Assembly: GCA_900550835.1 (NCBI GenBank)
Contig: URTP01000113.1
Coordinates: forward strand, 1-6,581
Length of the DNA stretch: 6,581 nucleotides
Direction: 5' to 3'
Source of the DNA: an uncultured Collinsella sp.
GTDB taxonomy: Bacteria; Actinomycetota; Coriobacteriia; Coriobacteriales; Coriobacteriaceae
This document shows positions 1-5,257 of this stretch, piece after piece. A model generated the notes under the pieces. The model was not told the DNA's origin and did not search any database. It saw only the letters and a program-made list of their open reading frames with translations. The translations under genes and the position numbers were made by a program. Numbering within the stretch: position 1 is the first letter of the stretch; each line of letters starts with the position of its first letter.

Positions 1-67
1 TATGCGGCAGGACGGCCCATTAGAAGGGATATGGTTTAAGAAGATGTAAATTTTTCTGTCTTTTATC

Positions 68-80
68 CAACAAAATGTTG
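68..80. repeat. short palindrome overlapping the -35 region
   Basis: Perfect 5-bp inverted repeat CAACA / TGTTG separated by AAA. Its right arm overlaps the proposed -35 hexamer (78-83) of the regulator gene downstream. It could be a second binding site for the TetR-family protein or another factor, but its sequence differs from the 101-125 palindrome, so this is only a positional inference. Confidence 0.35.
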
Positions 81-107
81 ATTATTCAGGGACGAATATG
101 GTAGAAT
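78..107 (+). promoter_or_regulatory. putative sigma-70 promoter of the TetR-family gene
   Basis: TTGATT (78-83) and TAGAAT (102-107) are separated by 18 nt in an AT-rich stretch, close to the consensus -35/-10 arrangement. The -10 element sits inside the left arm of the 101-125 palindrome, so a repressor bound there would block RNA polymerase. The start site would fall at about 113-115, giving a short leader to the ATG at 146. Confidence 0.55.
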
Positions 108-125
108 AAAGTTAATTTATTCTAC
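101..125. promoter_or_regulatory. palindromic operator, probably for TetR-family autoregulation
   Basis: A perfect 10-bp inverted repeat has left arm GTAGAATAAA (101-110), spacer GTTAA (111-115) and right arm TTTATTCTAC (116-125). It overlaps the proposed -10 and start site and ends 20 nt before the regulator's ATG. Size, symmetry and position match a typical TetR-family operator. That the adjacent protein binds it is inferred from proximity. Because it would lie in the transcript, a leader hairpin is the alternative reading. Confidence 0.6.
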
Positions 126-132
126 AGCATAC

Positions 133-137
133 GGAGG
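133..137 (+). promoter_or_regulatory. ribosome binding site that sets the TetR-family start
   Basis: GGAGG lies 8 nt before the ATG at 146. The in-frame GTG at 137 overlaps this Shine-Dalgarno sequence and so cannot be the start it serves. The spacing therefore favours 146 over 137 or the further ATG at 155. Confidence 0.75.
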
Positions 138-145
138 TGTTGACT

Positions 146-727
146 ATGCATGGCATGACCATTGACAGACGGGTAAAAAAGACCAAGAAGCAGCTGCGGC
201 TGGCGCTGATGCATCTGATGACCCAGAAGAGCGCCAAGAGCATCTCGGTCCGGGAGCTGGCGGAGCAGGCGGATATCAACCGCAGCACCTTCTATATCCA
301 CTATAAGGACGTCAACGACCTGCTGCTGCATCTGGAGGATGAGATGGCGGAGCGTCTGTCAGAGCTCTGTCGGCGGCACGATCCCAAGGACTCCATGACT
401 GGCGGCTACCCCTTCCTGACGGACCTCTACGCCTTCATTCAGGAGAACGCTGACCTGTGCAAGGTGCTGCTGGGGGGCTACGGTGACCGGGCCTATACAG
501 AGCGCATCTGCCGCATCCTACGGGATGACTTCATCGAGGCGTATCTGTCCCTGCTATGTCCCGGCGACCGGGAGAAGATCCACTACTTCTGCGCCTTCAT
601 CGTGCCGGGAAATCTGATGCTGGCCCTGCGCTGGCTTCAGGACGGCACCAGAGAATCCCCGGAGGAAATAGCCCGCTTCGCCGGGCAGTTCATCAGCAGC
701 GGTGTGCAGTCCTTTGCCGGAAGATAA
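146..727 (+). CDS. TetR/AcrR-family transcriptional regulator
   Basis: A 193-residue protein of normal length for a one-domain-plus-ligand-domain TetR regulator. The N-terminal DNA-binding domain covers about residues 6-55. It has the family's helix-turn-helix signature at about 34-53 (SVRELAEQADINRSTFYIHY), where NRSTFYxHYxxxxDLL is typical. The C-terminal half is helical and resembles the small C-terminal domain of clostridial DhaS-like TetR proteins (a family impression, not a search result). The ligand is unknown. It should act as a cytoplasmic dimeric repressor, and the palindrome over its own promoter points to autoregulation. The start at 146 is chosen from the GGAGG at 133-137; an in-frame GTG at 137 lies inside that site. 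Arg codons are 8 CGG, 5 CGC, 3 AGA and 1 CGT, unlike the genes after 1190. No other target gene lies in the window, because crcB is convergent. It may regulate something upstream of position 1. Confidence 0.9.
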   Translation: MHGMTIDRRVKKTKKQLRLALMHLMTQKSAKSISVRELAEQADINRSTFYIHYKDVNDLLLHLEDEMAERLSELCRRHDPKDSMTGGYPFLTDLYAFIQENADLCKVLLGGYGDRAYTERICRILRDDFIEAYLSLLCPGDREKIHYFCAFIVPGNLMLALRWLQDGTRESPEEIARFAGQFISSGVQSFAGR

Positions 728-758
728 TCGAAATGAAACGGGCATCCCGTAATAACAA

Positions 759-795
759 AAAAATGGCTCCTGACAGCTTGTCAGGAGCCATTTTT
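759..795. terminator. bidirectional intrinsic terminator between the TetR-family gene and crcB
   Basis: Perfect 12-bp stem TGGCTCCTGACA (764-775) / TGTCAGGAGCCA (779-790) with a 3-nt GCT loop. It is flanked by an A run (757-763) on one side and TTTTT (791-795) on the other, so it has a U tract in both directions. It lies between convergent genes ending at 727 and 817 and can stop both. Confidence 0.92.
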
Positions 796-816
796 ATATG
801 TCTCTTCTTTGCCGCT

Positions 817-1182
817 TTACCGCACCAACCGCTGCCCCAGCAGCACCACCGTCACGCCCAACAGCAGGCTCAGCGCCGTATACAGCATCGCAAGGCCGGT
901 CTTTCCGCTTTGCAGCAGACCTGCCGTCTCCACGGAAAAGGTAGAGAAGGTGGTGAAGCCGCCGCACACCCCCACCCGAAGGAACAGAAGCAGCTGCGGG
1001 TTCAGCTTGGCATACTTCCCCGCCAGCGCCCCGATCAGGCCCAGCGCAAAGGCACCTGCGATATTGATGCACAGGGTAATAGTCGGAAAGCCGCTGGCCG
1101 GTTTCAGGGGCAGCAGCCCCAGCAGATAGCGGCAGATGGAGCCGGCTGCGCCGCCCAAACCAACGAATACGCAGCTCAGCAG
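817..1182 (-). CDS. crcB: fluoride channel CrcB/Fluc, 5' end lacking a normal start
   Basis: A small, very hydrophobic membrane protein of the Fluc family, which exports fluoride across the inner membrane as a dual-topology dimer. Counting from the TTG at 1158 (113 residues), it shows the N-terminal GGAAGSICRY motif, a second helix with the conserved Asn (FPTITLCINIAGAF, about 24-37) and the third-helix signature GGFTTFSTFS (66-75). That signature carries the pore phenylalanines and the central Na+ site. A fourth hydrophobic helix (about 90-108) completes the fold. In frame upstream of the TTG the sequence still reads as CrcB (LLSCVFVG, to 1182), making about 121 residues, the usual length. 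The expected ATG is replaced by CTG, there is no Shine-Dalgarno, and the frame continues into the tail of the next gene. Only weak starts remain (TTG 1158, CTG 1179 or 1182). Any fluoride riboswitch that might have preceded it is missing. The family call is firm; the intact start is not. Confidence 0.88.
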   Translation of the reverse strand: MLSCVFVGLGGAAGSICRYLLGLLPLKPASGFPTITLCINIAGAFALGLIGALAGKYAKLNPQLLLFLRVGVCGGFTTFSTFSVETAGLLQSGKTGLAMLYTALSLLLGVTVVLLGQRLVR

Positions 1183-1189
1183 CCTAGCC

Positions 1190-2194
1190 TTAGCCCTTCA
1201 GGCTCTCCTCCACCGCCACGGCCACAGCCACGGTAGCACCGACCATGGGGTTGTTGCCCATGCCCAAAAAGCCCATCATTTCCACATGAGCGGGGACGGA
1301 GCTGGAACCGGCAAACTGGGCGTCGGAGTGCATCCGGCCCATGGTATCGGTCATGCCGTAGCTGGCGGGACCGGCGCCCATGTTGTCCGGGTGCAGGGTA
1401 CGGCCAGTGCCGCCACCAGAAGCGACGGAGAAGTACTTCTTGCCAGCCTCGATGCGCTCCTTCTTGTAGGTGCCAGCGACGGGGTGCTGGAAGCGCGTGG
1501 GGTTGGTGGAGTTACCGGTGATCGAGATGTCGACGTTCTCGTGCCACATGATGGCAACGCCCTCGCGGACGTCGTCGGAGCCGTAGCAGTTAACGGCAGC
1601 GCGGGGACCATCGGAGTAGGGGATGGTCTCGACGACCTTGAGCTCGCCCGTGTAGTAGTCGAACTGGGTCTTCACATAGGTGAAGCCGTTGATGCGGGCG
1701 ATGATCTGGGCGGCGTCCTTGCCCAGACCGTTAAGGATAACGCGCAGCGGCTTCTTGCGAGCCTTGTTGGCGTTCAGAGCCAGGCCGATAGCGCCCTCAG
1801 CGGCAGCGAAGGACTCATGGCCGGCCAGGAAGGCGAAGCACTCGGTGTCGTCGGAGAGCAGCATAGCGCCCAGGTTGCCGTGGCCCAGACCGACCTTGCG
1901 GTCCTCAGCGACGGAGCCGGGAACGGTGAAGGCCTGGATGCCCTCGCCGATGATGGCGGCAGCCTCAGAAGCGGTCTTGGCGCCACGCTTGACAGCGAGA
2001 GCGCAGCCGAGGGTGTAGGCCCACTCGGCGTTCTGGAAGGCGATGGACTGGGTGTTGTTGACGATCTCACGCGGGTTGAAGCCCTTGTCGGTGCAGATCT
2101 GCAGAGCTTCCTCGAGGGAGGCGATGCCGTTGTCGGCGAGGCACTTGTTGATCTTGTCAGCGCGGCGCTCGTAACCTTCGAACGTAACAGTCAT
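1190..2194 (-). CDS. GGGtGRT-family protein (function unknown)
   Basis: A 334-residue protein recognised as the family named after its GGGTGRT motif, here at residues 260-266. Strongly conserved-looking blocks follow it: HPDNMGAGPASYGMTDTMGRMHSD (about 268-291), then SSSVPAHVEMMGFLGMGNNPMVGATVAVAVAVEESLKG to the end. There is no signal peptide or clear membrane helix, so it is probably cytoplasmic. Cysteines are at 18, 34, 64, 119 and 203. The ATG at 2194 has a good AGGGAGGG (2203-2210). The gene lies 18 nt after the stop of the NifU-like scaffold gene and shares its strand, so the two form an operon. No biochemical function is established that I know of. The pairing suggests a job in metal/Fe-S cluster or sulfur handling, as inference only. 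Arg codons are 10 CGC, 3 CGT and 1 CGG. No terminator follows the TAA at 1190-1192, and foreign-looking crcB sequence begins within about 8 nt. Confidence 0.88.
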   Translation of the reverse strand: MTVTFEGYERRADKINKCLADNGIASLEEALQICTDKGFNPREIVNNTQSIAFQNAEWAYTLGCALAVKRGAKTASEAAAIIGEGIQAFTVPGSVAEDRKVGLGHGNLGAMLLSDDTECFAFLAGHESFAAAEGAIGLALNANKARKKPLRVILNGLGKDAAQIIARINGFTYVKTQFDYYTGELKVVETIPYSDGPRAAVNCYGSDDVREGVAIMWHENVDISITGNSTNPTRFQHPVAGTYKKERIEAGKKYFSVASGGGTGRTLHPDNMGAGPASYGMTDTMGRMHSDAQFAGSSSVPAHVEMMGFLGMGNNPMVGATVAVAVAVEESLKG

Positions 2195-2212
2195 AGTTAT
2201 TTCCCTCCCTTT

Positions 2213-2947
2213 CTACTCGTGAACCGGGAACACGCTGGCGACGGAGTGAGTCTCCTCGTCGGTGCGCGGGTCGATGTACTTGGCAGCGTTCTCCCACTGA
2301 CCATAGTGGCCCATAGCGCCAGCGATGGCCTCCTCGGGGGTCTTGCCGGCCTTGACGGCGTCGGTGAACTTGCCGAGGTTCAGGAACTCGAATGCGATGA
2401 TCTCGTTCTTGTCGTTGAGAGCCATGCGGGTGACGTAGCCCTGAGCGAGCTCGAGGTAACGAGCGCCCTTGGCCTTGGTGCCGAACATGGTGCCGACCTG
2501 AGAGCGAAGGCCCTTGCCGAGGTCGTCGAGGGAGGCGCCCACGGGCAGGCCGCCCTCGGAGAACGCGGTCTGGCTGCGGCCGTAAACGATCTGCAGGAAG
2601 ATCTCGCGCATAGCAACGTTGATGGCGTCGCAGACGAGGTCGGTGTTGAGGGCCTCGAGGATGGTCTTACCGGGAAGGATCTCGGAAGCCATGGCAGCAG
2701 AGTGGGTCATGCCCGAGCAGCCGATGGTCTCAACGAGGGCCTCCTCGATGATGCCGTCCTTGACGTTCAGCGTGAGCTTGCAGGCGCCCTGCTGAGGTGC
2801 GCACCAACCCACACCGTGCGTAAGACCGGAGATGTCGGAAATCTCCTTAGCCTGGACCCACTTGCCCTCCTCGGGGATGGGTGCGGGGCCGTGGTATGCA
2901 CCCTTGGCAACGGGGCACATGTTCTCCACTTCCTGTGAGTACTGCAT
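2213..2947 (-). CDS. atypical NifU/IscU-like iron-sulfur cluster scaffold protein
   Basis: A 244-residue protein with an N-terminal IscU/NifU_N-like segment at about residues 40-125. KLTLNVKDGIIEEALVETIGCSG resembles the IscU core around its second cluster-ligand Cys (C77 here). C106 in DLVCDAINVAMREI could be the third ligand. The usual CGD first-ligand motif is absent; C49 and C56 (WCAPQQGAC) lie nearby instead, and C11 is a further candidate. The C-terminal about 110 residues, rich in Gly and charged residues, extend well past a normal scaffold (about 130-145 residues). The ATG at 2947 is preferred over a longer reading from 3031. It has AGGAG just upstream (2952-2956), and the extra 28 residues (Arg-rich, then unstructured) do not look coding. 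It is the first gene of an operon with the GGGtGRT gene. By family it should bind or deliver Fe-S clusters in the cytoplasm, but the altered ligand set leaves this open. Confidence 0.83.
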   Translation of the reverse strand: MQYSQEVENMCPVAKGAYHGPAPIPEEGKWVQAKEISDISGLTHGVGWCAPQQGACKLTLNVKDGIIEEALVETIGCSGMTHSAAMASEILPGKTILEALNTDLVCDAINVAMREIFLQIVYGRSQTAFSEGGLPVGASLDDLGKGLRSQVGTMFGTKAKGARYLELAQGYVTRMALNDKNEIIAFEFLNLGKFTDAVKAGKTPEEAIAGAMGHYGQWENAAKYIDPRTDEETHSVASVFPVHE

Positions 2948-2951
2948 GCCT

Positions 2952-2956
2952 CTCCT
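2952..2956 (-). promoter_or_regulatory. ribosome binding site of the NifU-like gene
   Basis: On the - strand AGGAG lies 4 nt before the ATG at 2947, within a purine-rich GAGAGGAGAGGC run. It supports 2947 as the start, rather than the in-frame upstream codon at 3031. Confidence 0.65.
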
Positions 2957-3338
2957 CTCTATCGTGTTGGCGTCCCGTCTGGGGGTCGTGGCTGGCGATT
3001 GCCGGGCGACCCTTCGAAAGGGACATGACATGCAGCCCCTATAATACCGCGAAATGCACGGAATATTCGGCGAACGGCTCAGTTTTCGTAGCGAGAAGTC
3101 CGGAAGTTTTAATTGAAACGGTTTAACTATATGTTCTGTGGTCGCGAACTTCCGTAGAGGGGGTTCGTCTTGGGCAAGCTTTTGGTCAGCTCTTGTATGC
3201 GTTGCGGGGTCTGACCTGTTGCAACGGTGCCGTTCGCCGCCCGTTTACTGCCTTTGGCCGCGCGAGTGTATTGTTTTGCGTGAATGTTTTGATGGCACGC
3301 TTCAATCGTGCTGTATTGGATGGCAATCAGATCCCGGC
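2957..3338. other. intergenic region between divergent genes
   Basis: About 400 nt separate the NifU-like ATG (2947) from the + strand ATG at 3351. The - strand TATTAT at 3041-3046 is a possible -10 for the scaffold operon, giving a leader of about 85 nt, but I see no convincing -35. Within that leader is a small hairpin, CCCTT (3010-3014) / AAGGG (3018-3022). Upstream of the + strand gene are GTTGC (3201-3205) / GCAAC (3221-3225), enclosing GGTC-T-GACC (3208-3216), and AACGG (3223-3227) / CCGTT (3230-3234). An open + frame from GTG 3138 runs into the gene at 3351, but its translation looks non-coding. No RNA gene is recognised. Confidence 0.5.
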
Positions 3339-3340
3339 GA

Positions 3341-3346
3341 AGGGAG
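3341..3346 (+). promoter_or_regulatory. ribosome binding site of the RAYT-like gene
   Basis: AGGGAG sits 4 nt before the ATG at 3351. The family's conserved N-terminus (FYHVCARG) starts 11 residues later. Together these set the start at 3351 and not at the in-frame GTG at 3138, which would add 71 unconserved-looking residues. Confidence 0.6.
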
Positions 3347-3350
3347 CGCC

Positions 3351-4163
3351 ATGCAGCGCGTTTGGAGAACGGTTACCGGCTTTTACCATGTTTGTGCCCG
3401 CGGTACGGGCAAGCAGCTCATCTTTGAGGGCGATGAAGACCGGTGGGAGTTTTTGGAGCTGATGCGCGAGTGCTGCCGCGAGGCGGGCGTGACGGTTATC
3501 GCCTGGTGCCTTATGGGCAATCACGTGGATCTGGTACTCTCGGATTATGAGGACACGATGAGCGCGGCGATGCAACGACTGCTTTTGACGTACGCTCGTC
3601 GGTTCAATAAACGCACGGGGCGCACGGGCCATCTGTTCCAGAACCGTTTTGACCGGCGCTCGCTCGATACCGACTGGCAGGTGATGGAGGCTATTCGCTC
3701 CGTACACGCCGATCCACAGGAGGCGGGCGTTGGCCTAATCGAGCGTTATCCCTGGAGCAGCTTTGCGGAGCATCTGCGCGCTTACGACAGTGATGCGGCA
3801 GATGCCACGAGGGGATTTTCCGATCCTTCTTGCATGCTTGAGCTTTTCGGTTCTGCCGAGGCCTTTGCTGCCTATTCGCTTTCGACGCCCGAGGGCGGCG
3901 AGCCAACGCTGGGCGATATGAAAGAGACGGAGTGGGAACGCCACGCCTTTGCCGACAAGTTGGCGAAGAGCCTCGGGGTTCCGCTCCACGGGGTTAAAGC
4001 CGCACCGCCGGCGCGGCGCGATACCGTTATTGTTGGATTACACGATGCCGGTTTCACGGTGCGCCAGATTGAGCGCTATACCGGGATTGGCAAAAGTACC
4101 GTCTCTCGTATTGTGCGTGCCCGCGCGCGGACGGCGATGCGGACTGGCGGAAACGTGATGTAG
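3351..4163 (+). CDS. RAYT/IS200-like transposase-family protein with altered catalytic residues and C-terminal HTH
   Basis: A 270-residue protein. Residues 1-140 follow the Y1 (HUH single-strand nuclease) transposase fold of REP-associated transposases: FYHVCARG (11-18), IF...DEDRWEFLELM (24-38), AWCLMGNHVDLVL (51-63), YARRFNKRTGRTGHLFQNRF (81-100), and a segment ending in PWSSFAEHL (134-142). Residues about 226-260 form a helix-turn-helix (GFTVRQIERYTGIGKSTVSRI), like the DnaA-type tail of many clostridial and actinobacterial relatives. Two key positions are changed. The metal-binding HUH pair, normally HVH, reads H58-V-D60. Where relatives have RYIHLNP, with the nucleophilic Tyr, this one has R116-S117-V-H-A-D-P. 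Other tyrosines (12, 66, 81, 133, 145, 175, 243) are not at that site. The frame is intact, so the gene is probably maintained. I infer a DNA-binding protein without transposition chemistry, possibly host-adopted. No partner transposon ends were identified. Codon style fits the coriobacterial part. Confidence 0.83.
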   Translation: MQRVWRTVTGFYHVCARGTGKQLIFEGDEDRWEFLELMRECCREAGVTVIAWCLMGNHVDLVLSDYEDTMSAAMQRLLLTYARRFNKRTGRTGHLFQNRFDRRSLDTDWQVMEAIRSVHADPQEAGVGLIERYPWSSFAEHLRAYDSDAADATRGFSDPSCMLELFGSAEAFAAYSLSTPEGGEPTLGDMKETEWERHAFADKLAKSLGVPLHGVKAAPPARRDTVIVGLHDAGFTVRQIERYTGIGKSTVSRIVRARARTAMRTGGNVM

Positions 4164-4199
4164 GGTCGCCTGTGCACCGCAGATGGGGTCGTCCATACG

Positions 4200-4229
4200 C
4201 CGCAACAAGCGTTCAAAAGCTTGGTGCGG
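4200..4229. repeat. imperfect hairpin after the RAYT-like gene
   Basis: Arms CCGCA-A-CAAGC (4200-4210) and GCTTG-G-TGCGG (4219-4229) pair over 10 of 11 positions, with one A/G mismatch and an 8-nt loop. It starts 36 nt after the stop codon. There is no following U tract, so it is a poor intrinsic terminator. The size and single mismatch resemble REP-type palindromes, but the GTAG signature usual for REPs is not obvious. Confidence 0.5.
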
Positions 4230-4528
4230 TAACTGCACTTCTTAATATGCATAGAACAATCGCCATCTTGCATAAAATAAGGGCTCAGTCCGGGTTTGCC
4301 CGTGCCTACCCCCATCTGCGCCGTGCAAAAAACGGAGTTTTCAGCATCGCGGTACTGCCACTACCGTCGCAATTTTGCAACATACGGGCCCCCGAAACTA
4401 TTTATGTCTGCCGATGCACTCCCGAAGCTCATGTTTGCGCCCCTGAGACCACGATGCTTGTTCTAAAACGCACTATATATGCGCCTGGAGACGTTGATTA
4501 ACGCTTTCGATGCGTATACACACAGCTT

Positions 4529-4559
4529 GGCGTGCTGAATACTCGCAAAAATGCACGCC
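4529..4559. repeat. 7-bp inverted repeat GGCGTGC / GCACGCC
   Basis: Perfect arms at 4529-4535 and 4553-4559 enclose a 17-nt AT-richer loop. No U tract follows. Its function is unknown; a structured RNA or protein-binding site is possible, and chance cannot be excluded at this stem length. Confidence 0.35.
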
Positions 4560-4760
4560 GCTCCCTATGGGACCCGTCTGCAGCAGGCGCGAAGCGAATC
4601 GGAGCCCAGCTGGATGGGGCATGGGACGATGCTAGGCGTGCTCGTGGCCCTGCCGCAGGCCTTTGGTGCTGTGGAAAACGCCCGTGTTCGCGTCTGGCTG
4701 TGTGGTAAATGACAGACGGGGTGCCGGACGCGCGGACTTTGTGCGTTCGCGCTCATTAGA

Positions 4761-4790
4761 AAAAACAGAGCCGCCCGTATCGGGCGGCTC
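4761..4790 (-). terminator. intrinsic terminator of the suf operon
   Basis: Perfect 10-bp stem GAGCCGCCCG (4768-4777) / CGGGCGGCTC (4781-4790) with a 3-nt loop. Read on the - strand it is followed by TGTTTTTT (the A run at 4760-4765), the standard form. It lies 32 nt beyond the sufU stop. Confidence 0.93.
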
Positions 4791-4822
4791 GGCAATCAAA
4801 AACCTTGGATTCGGGGCATACG

Positions 4823-5257
4823 CTACTGGTTTGCTTGCCCCTCGAGCATGCCGTCGAGGGTGCGCCAGGCGAGCTCGGCGCATTTGACGCGGGCGGGCAT
4901 GTGCGAGATGTCCTGGAGCTGGGCGGCCTCGTCCAGGTCTTCCAAGTCCTCCTCGGAGAGCTGCTCGCCGCGGATCATGGCGAGGAAGAGCTCTGCCAAG
5001 CGGCGAGCTTCCTCGACGGTCTCGCCGGTGATGAGGTCGGCCATGATGTCGGCGCTGGCCTGGCTAATGGCGCAGCCGTGGCCGGTAAAGGACGCCTCCT
5101 CGATCACGTTGTTCTCGACACGTAGCTGCAAGGTGAGCTCGTCTCCGCAGCTGGGGTTGATGCCGTCGTGCTCGTGCGTGGGGGCGTCCATCTCGTACTT
5201 GTAGTCGGGGTGCGAGTTGTGCTCCATAAACGTGGTGGAGGTGTACAGATTACCCAT
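4823..5257 (-). CDS. sufU: SufU, zinc-dependent sulfur transfer protein
   Basis: 144 residues, normal for SufU. It has the IscU-like fold with the SufU ligand set visible: C37 and D39 (NPSCGDELTLQL, 34-45), C62 (GHGCAISQASADIM, 59-72) and C126 (ARVKCAELAW, 122-131). By family these bind Zn2+ and accept persulfide sulfur from SufS, passing it to the SufBCD scaffold. The stretch at about 79-118, with acidic EEDLEDLDE, corresponds to the insertion that separates SufU from IscU. The ATG at 5257 has GGAG 8 nt upstream (5266-5269) and overlaps the last 8 nt of sufS (shared ATGGGTAA), indicating coupled translation. It is the last gene of the operon, followed by the terminator at 4768-4790. It is distinct from the longer NifU-like protein at 2213-2947. 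Confidence 0.95.
   Translation of the reverse strand: MGNLYTSTTFMEHNSHPDYKYEMDAPTHEHDGINPSCGDELTLQLRVENNVIEEASFTGHGCAISQASADIMADLITGETVEEARRLAELFLAMIRGEQLSEEDLEDLDEAAQLQDISHMPARVKCAELAWRTLDGMLEGQANQ

Larger units (their letters stand above)
4164..4767. other. long intergenic region without a convincing gene
   Basis: About 600 nt lie between the RAYT-like stop and the suf terminator. The strongest features are two hairpins (4200-4229 and 4529-4559, listed separately). A 53-codon open frame, ATG 4551 to TGA 4712, has no clear Shine-Dalgarno and no motif that I recognise. Longer open frames here lack coding character. An inverted repeat CGTCTG (4691-4696) / CAGACG (4713-4718) overlaps its end. 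The part from about 4310 to 4500 is more AT-rich and holds no ORF or recognisable RNA. It could be decayed mobile DNA, a repeat family or an unannotated small RNA, and nothing here decides between these. Confidence 0.45.

Noticed and set aside
1..49. Possible tail of an upstream gene at the left edge (frames ending at 39 or 49)
   Set aside because: Fewer than 17 codons in either frame, with nothing to choose between them.
556..1236. A 226-codon + strand frame spanning the TetR-family end, the terminator and crcB
   Set aside because: It crosses a strong bidirectional terminator and is antisense to crcB; the low-complexity Gln/Pro/His-rich translation is not protein-like.
1136..2938. A 600-codon open frame on the + strand opposite the GGGtGRT and NifU-like genes
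   Set aside because: It is the antisense shadow of two well-supported - strand genes in high-GC sequence. Its translation is Val/Gly/Ala/Leu-rich, with no recognisable motif or ribosome binding site.
3040..3045. TATAAT on the + strand as a promoter for the RAYT-like gene
   Set aside because: No -35 at 16-18 nt, and it lies about 300 nt before the ATG.
3113..3127. TTGAAACGGTTTAA, resembling a LacI-type operator or a -35 element
   Set aside because: The symmetry is imperfect (only AAAC-G-GTTT pairs) and no -10 lies at the right distance, so chance is likely.
3138..3350. N-terminal extension of the RAYT-like protein from GTG 3138
   Set aside because: Residues before 3351 do not resemble the family, and AGGGAG at 3341-3346 serves the ATG at 3351.
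4551..4712. A 53-codon small ORF
   Set aside because: No clear Shine-Dalgarno and no recognisable motif. It is noted within the intergenic region but not called a gene.
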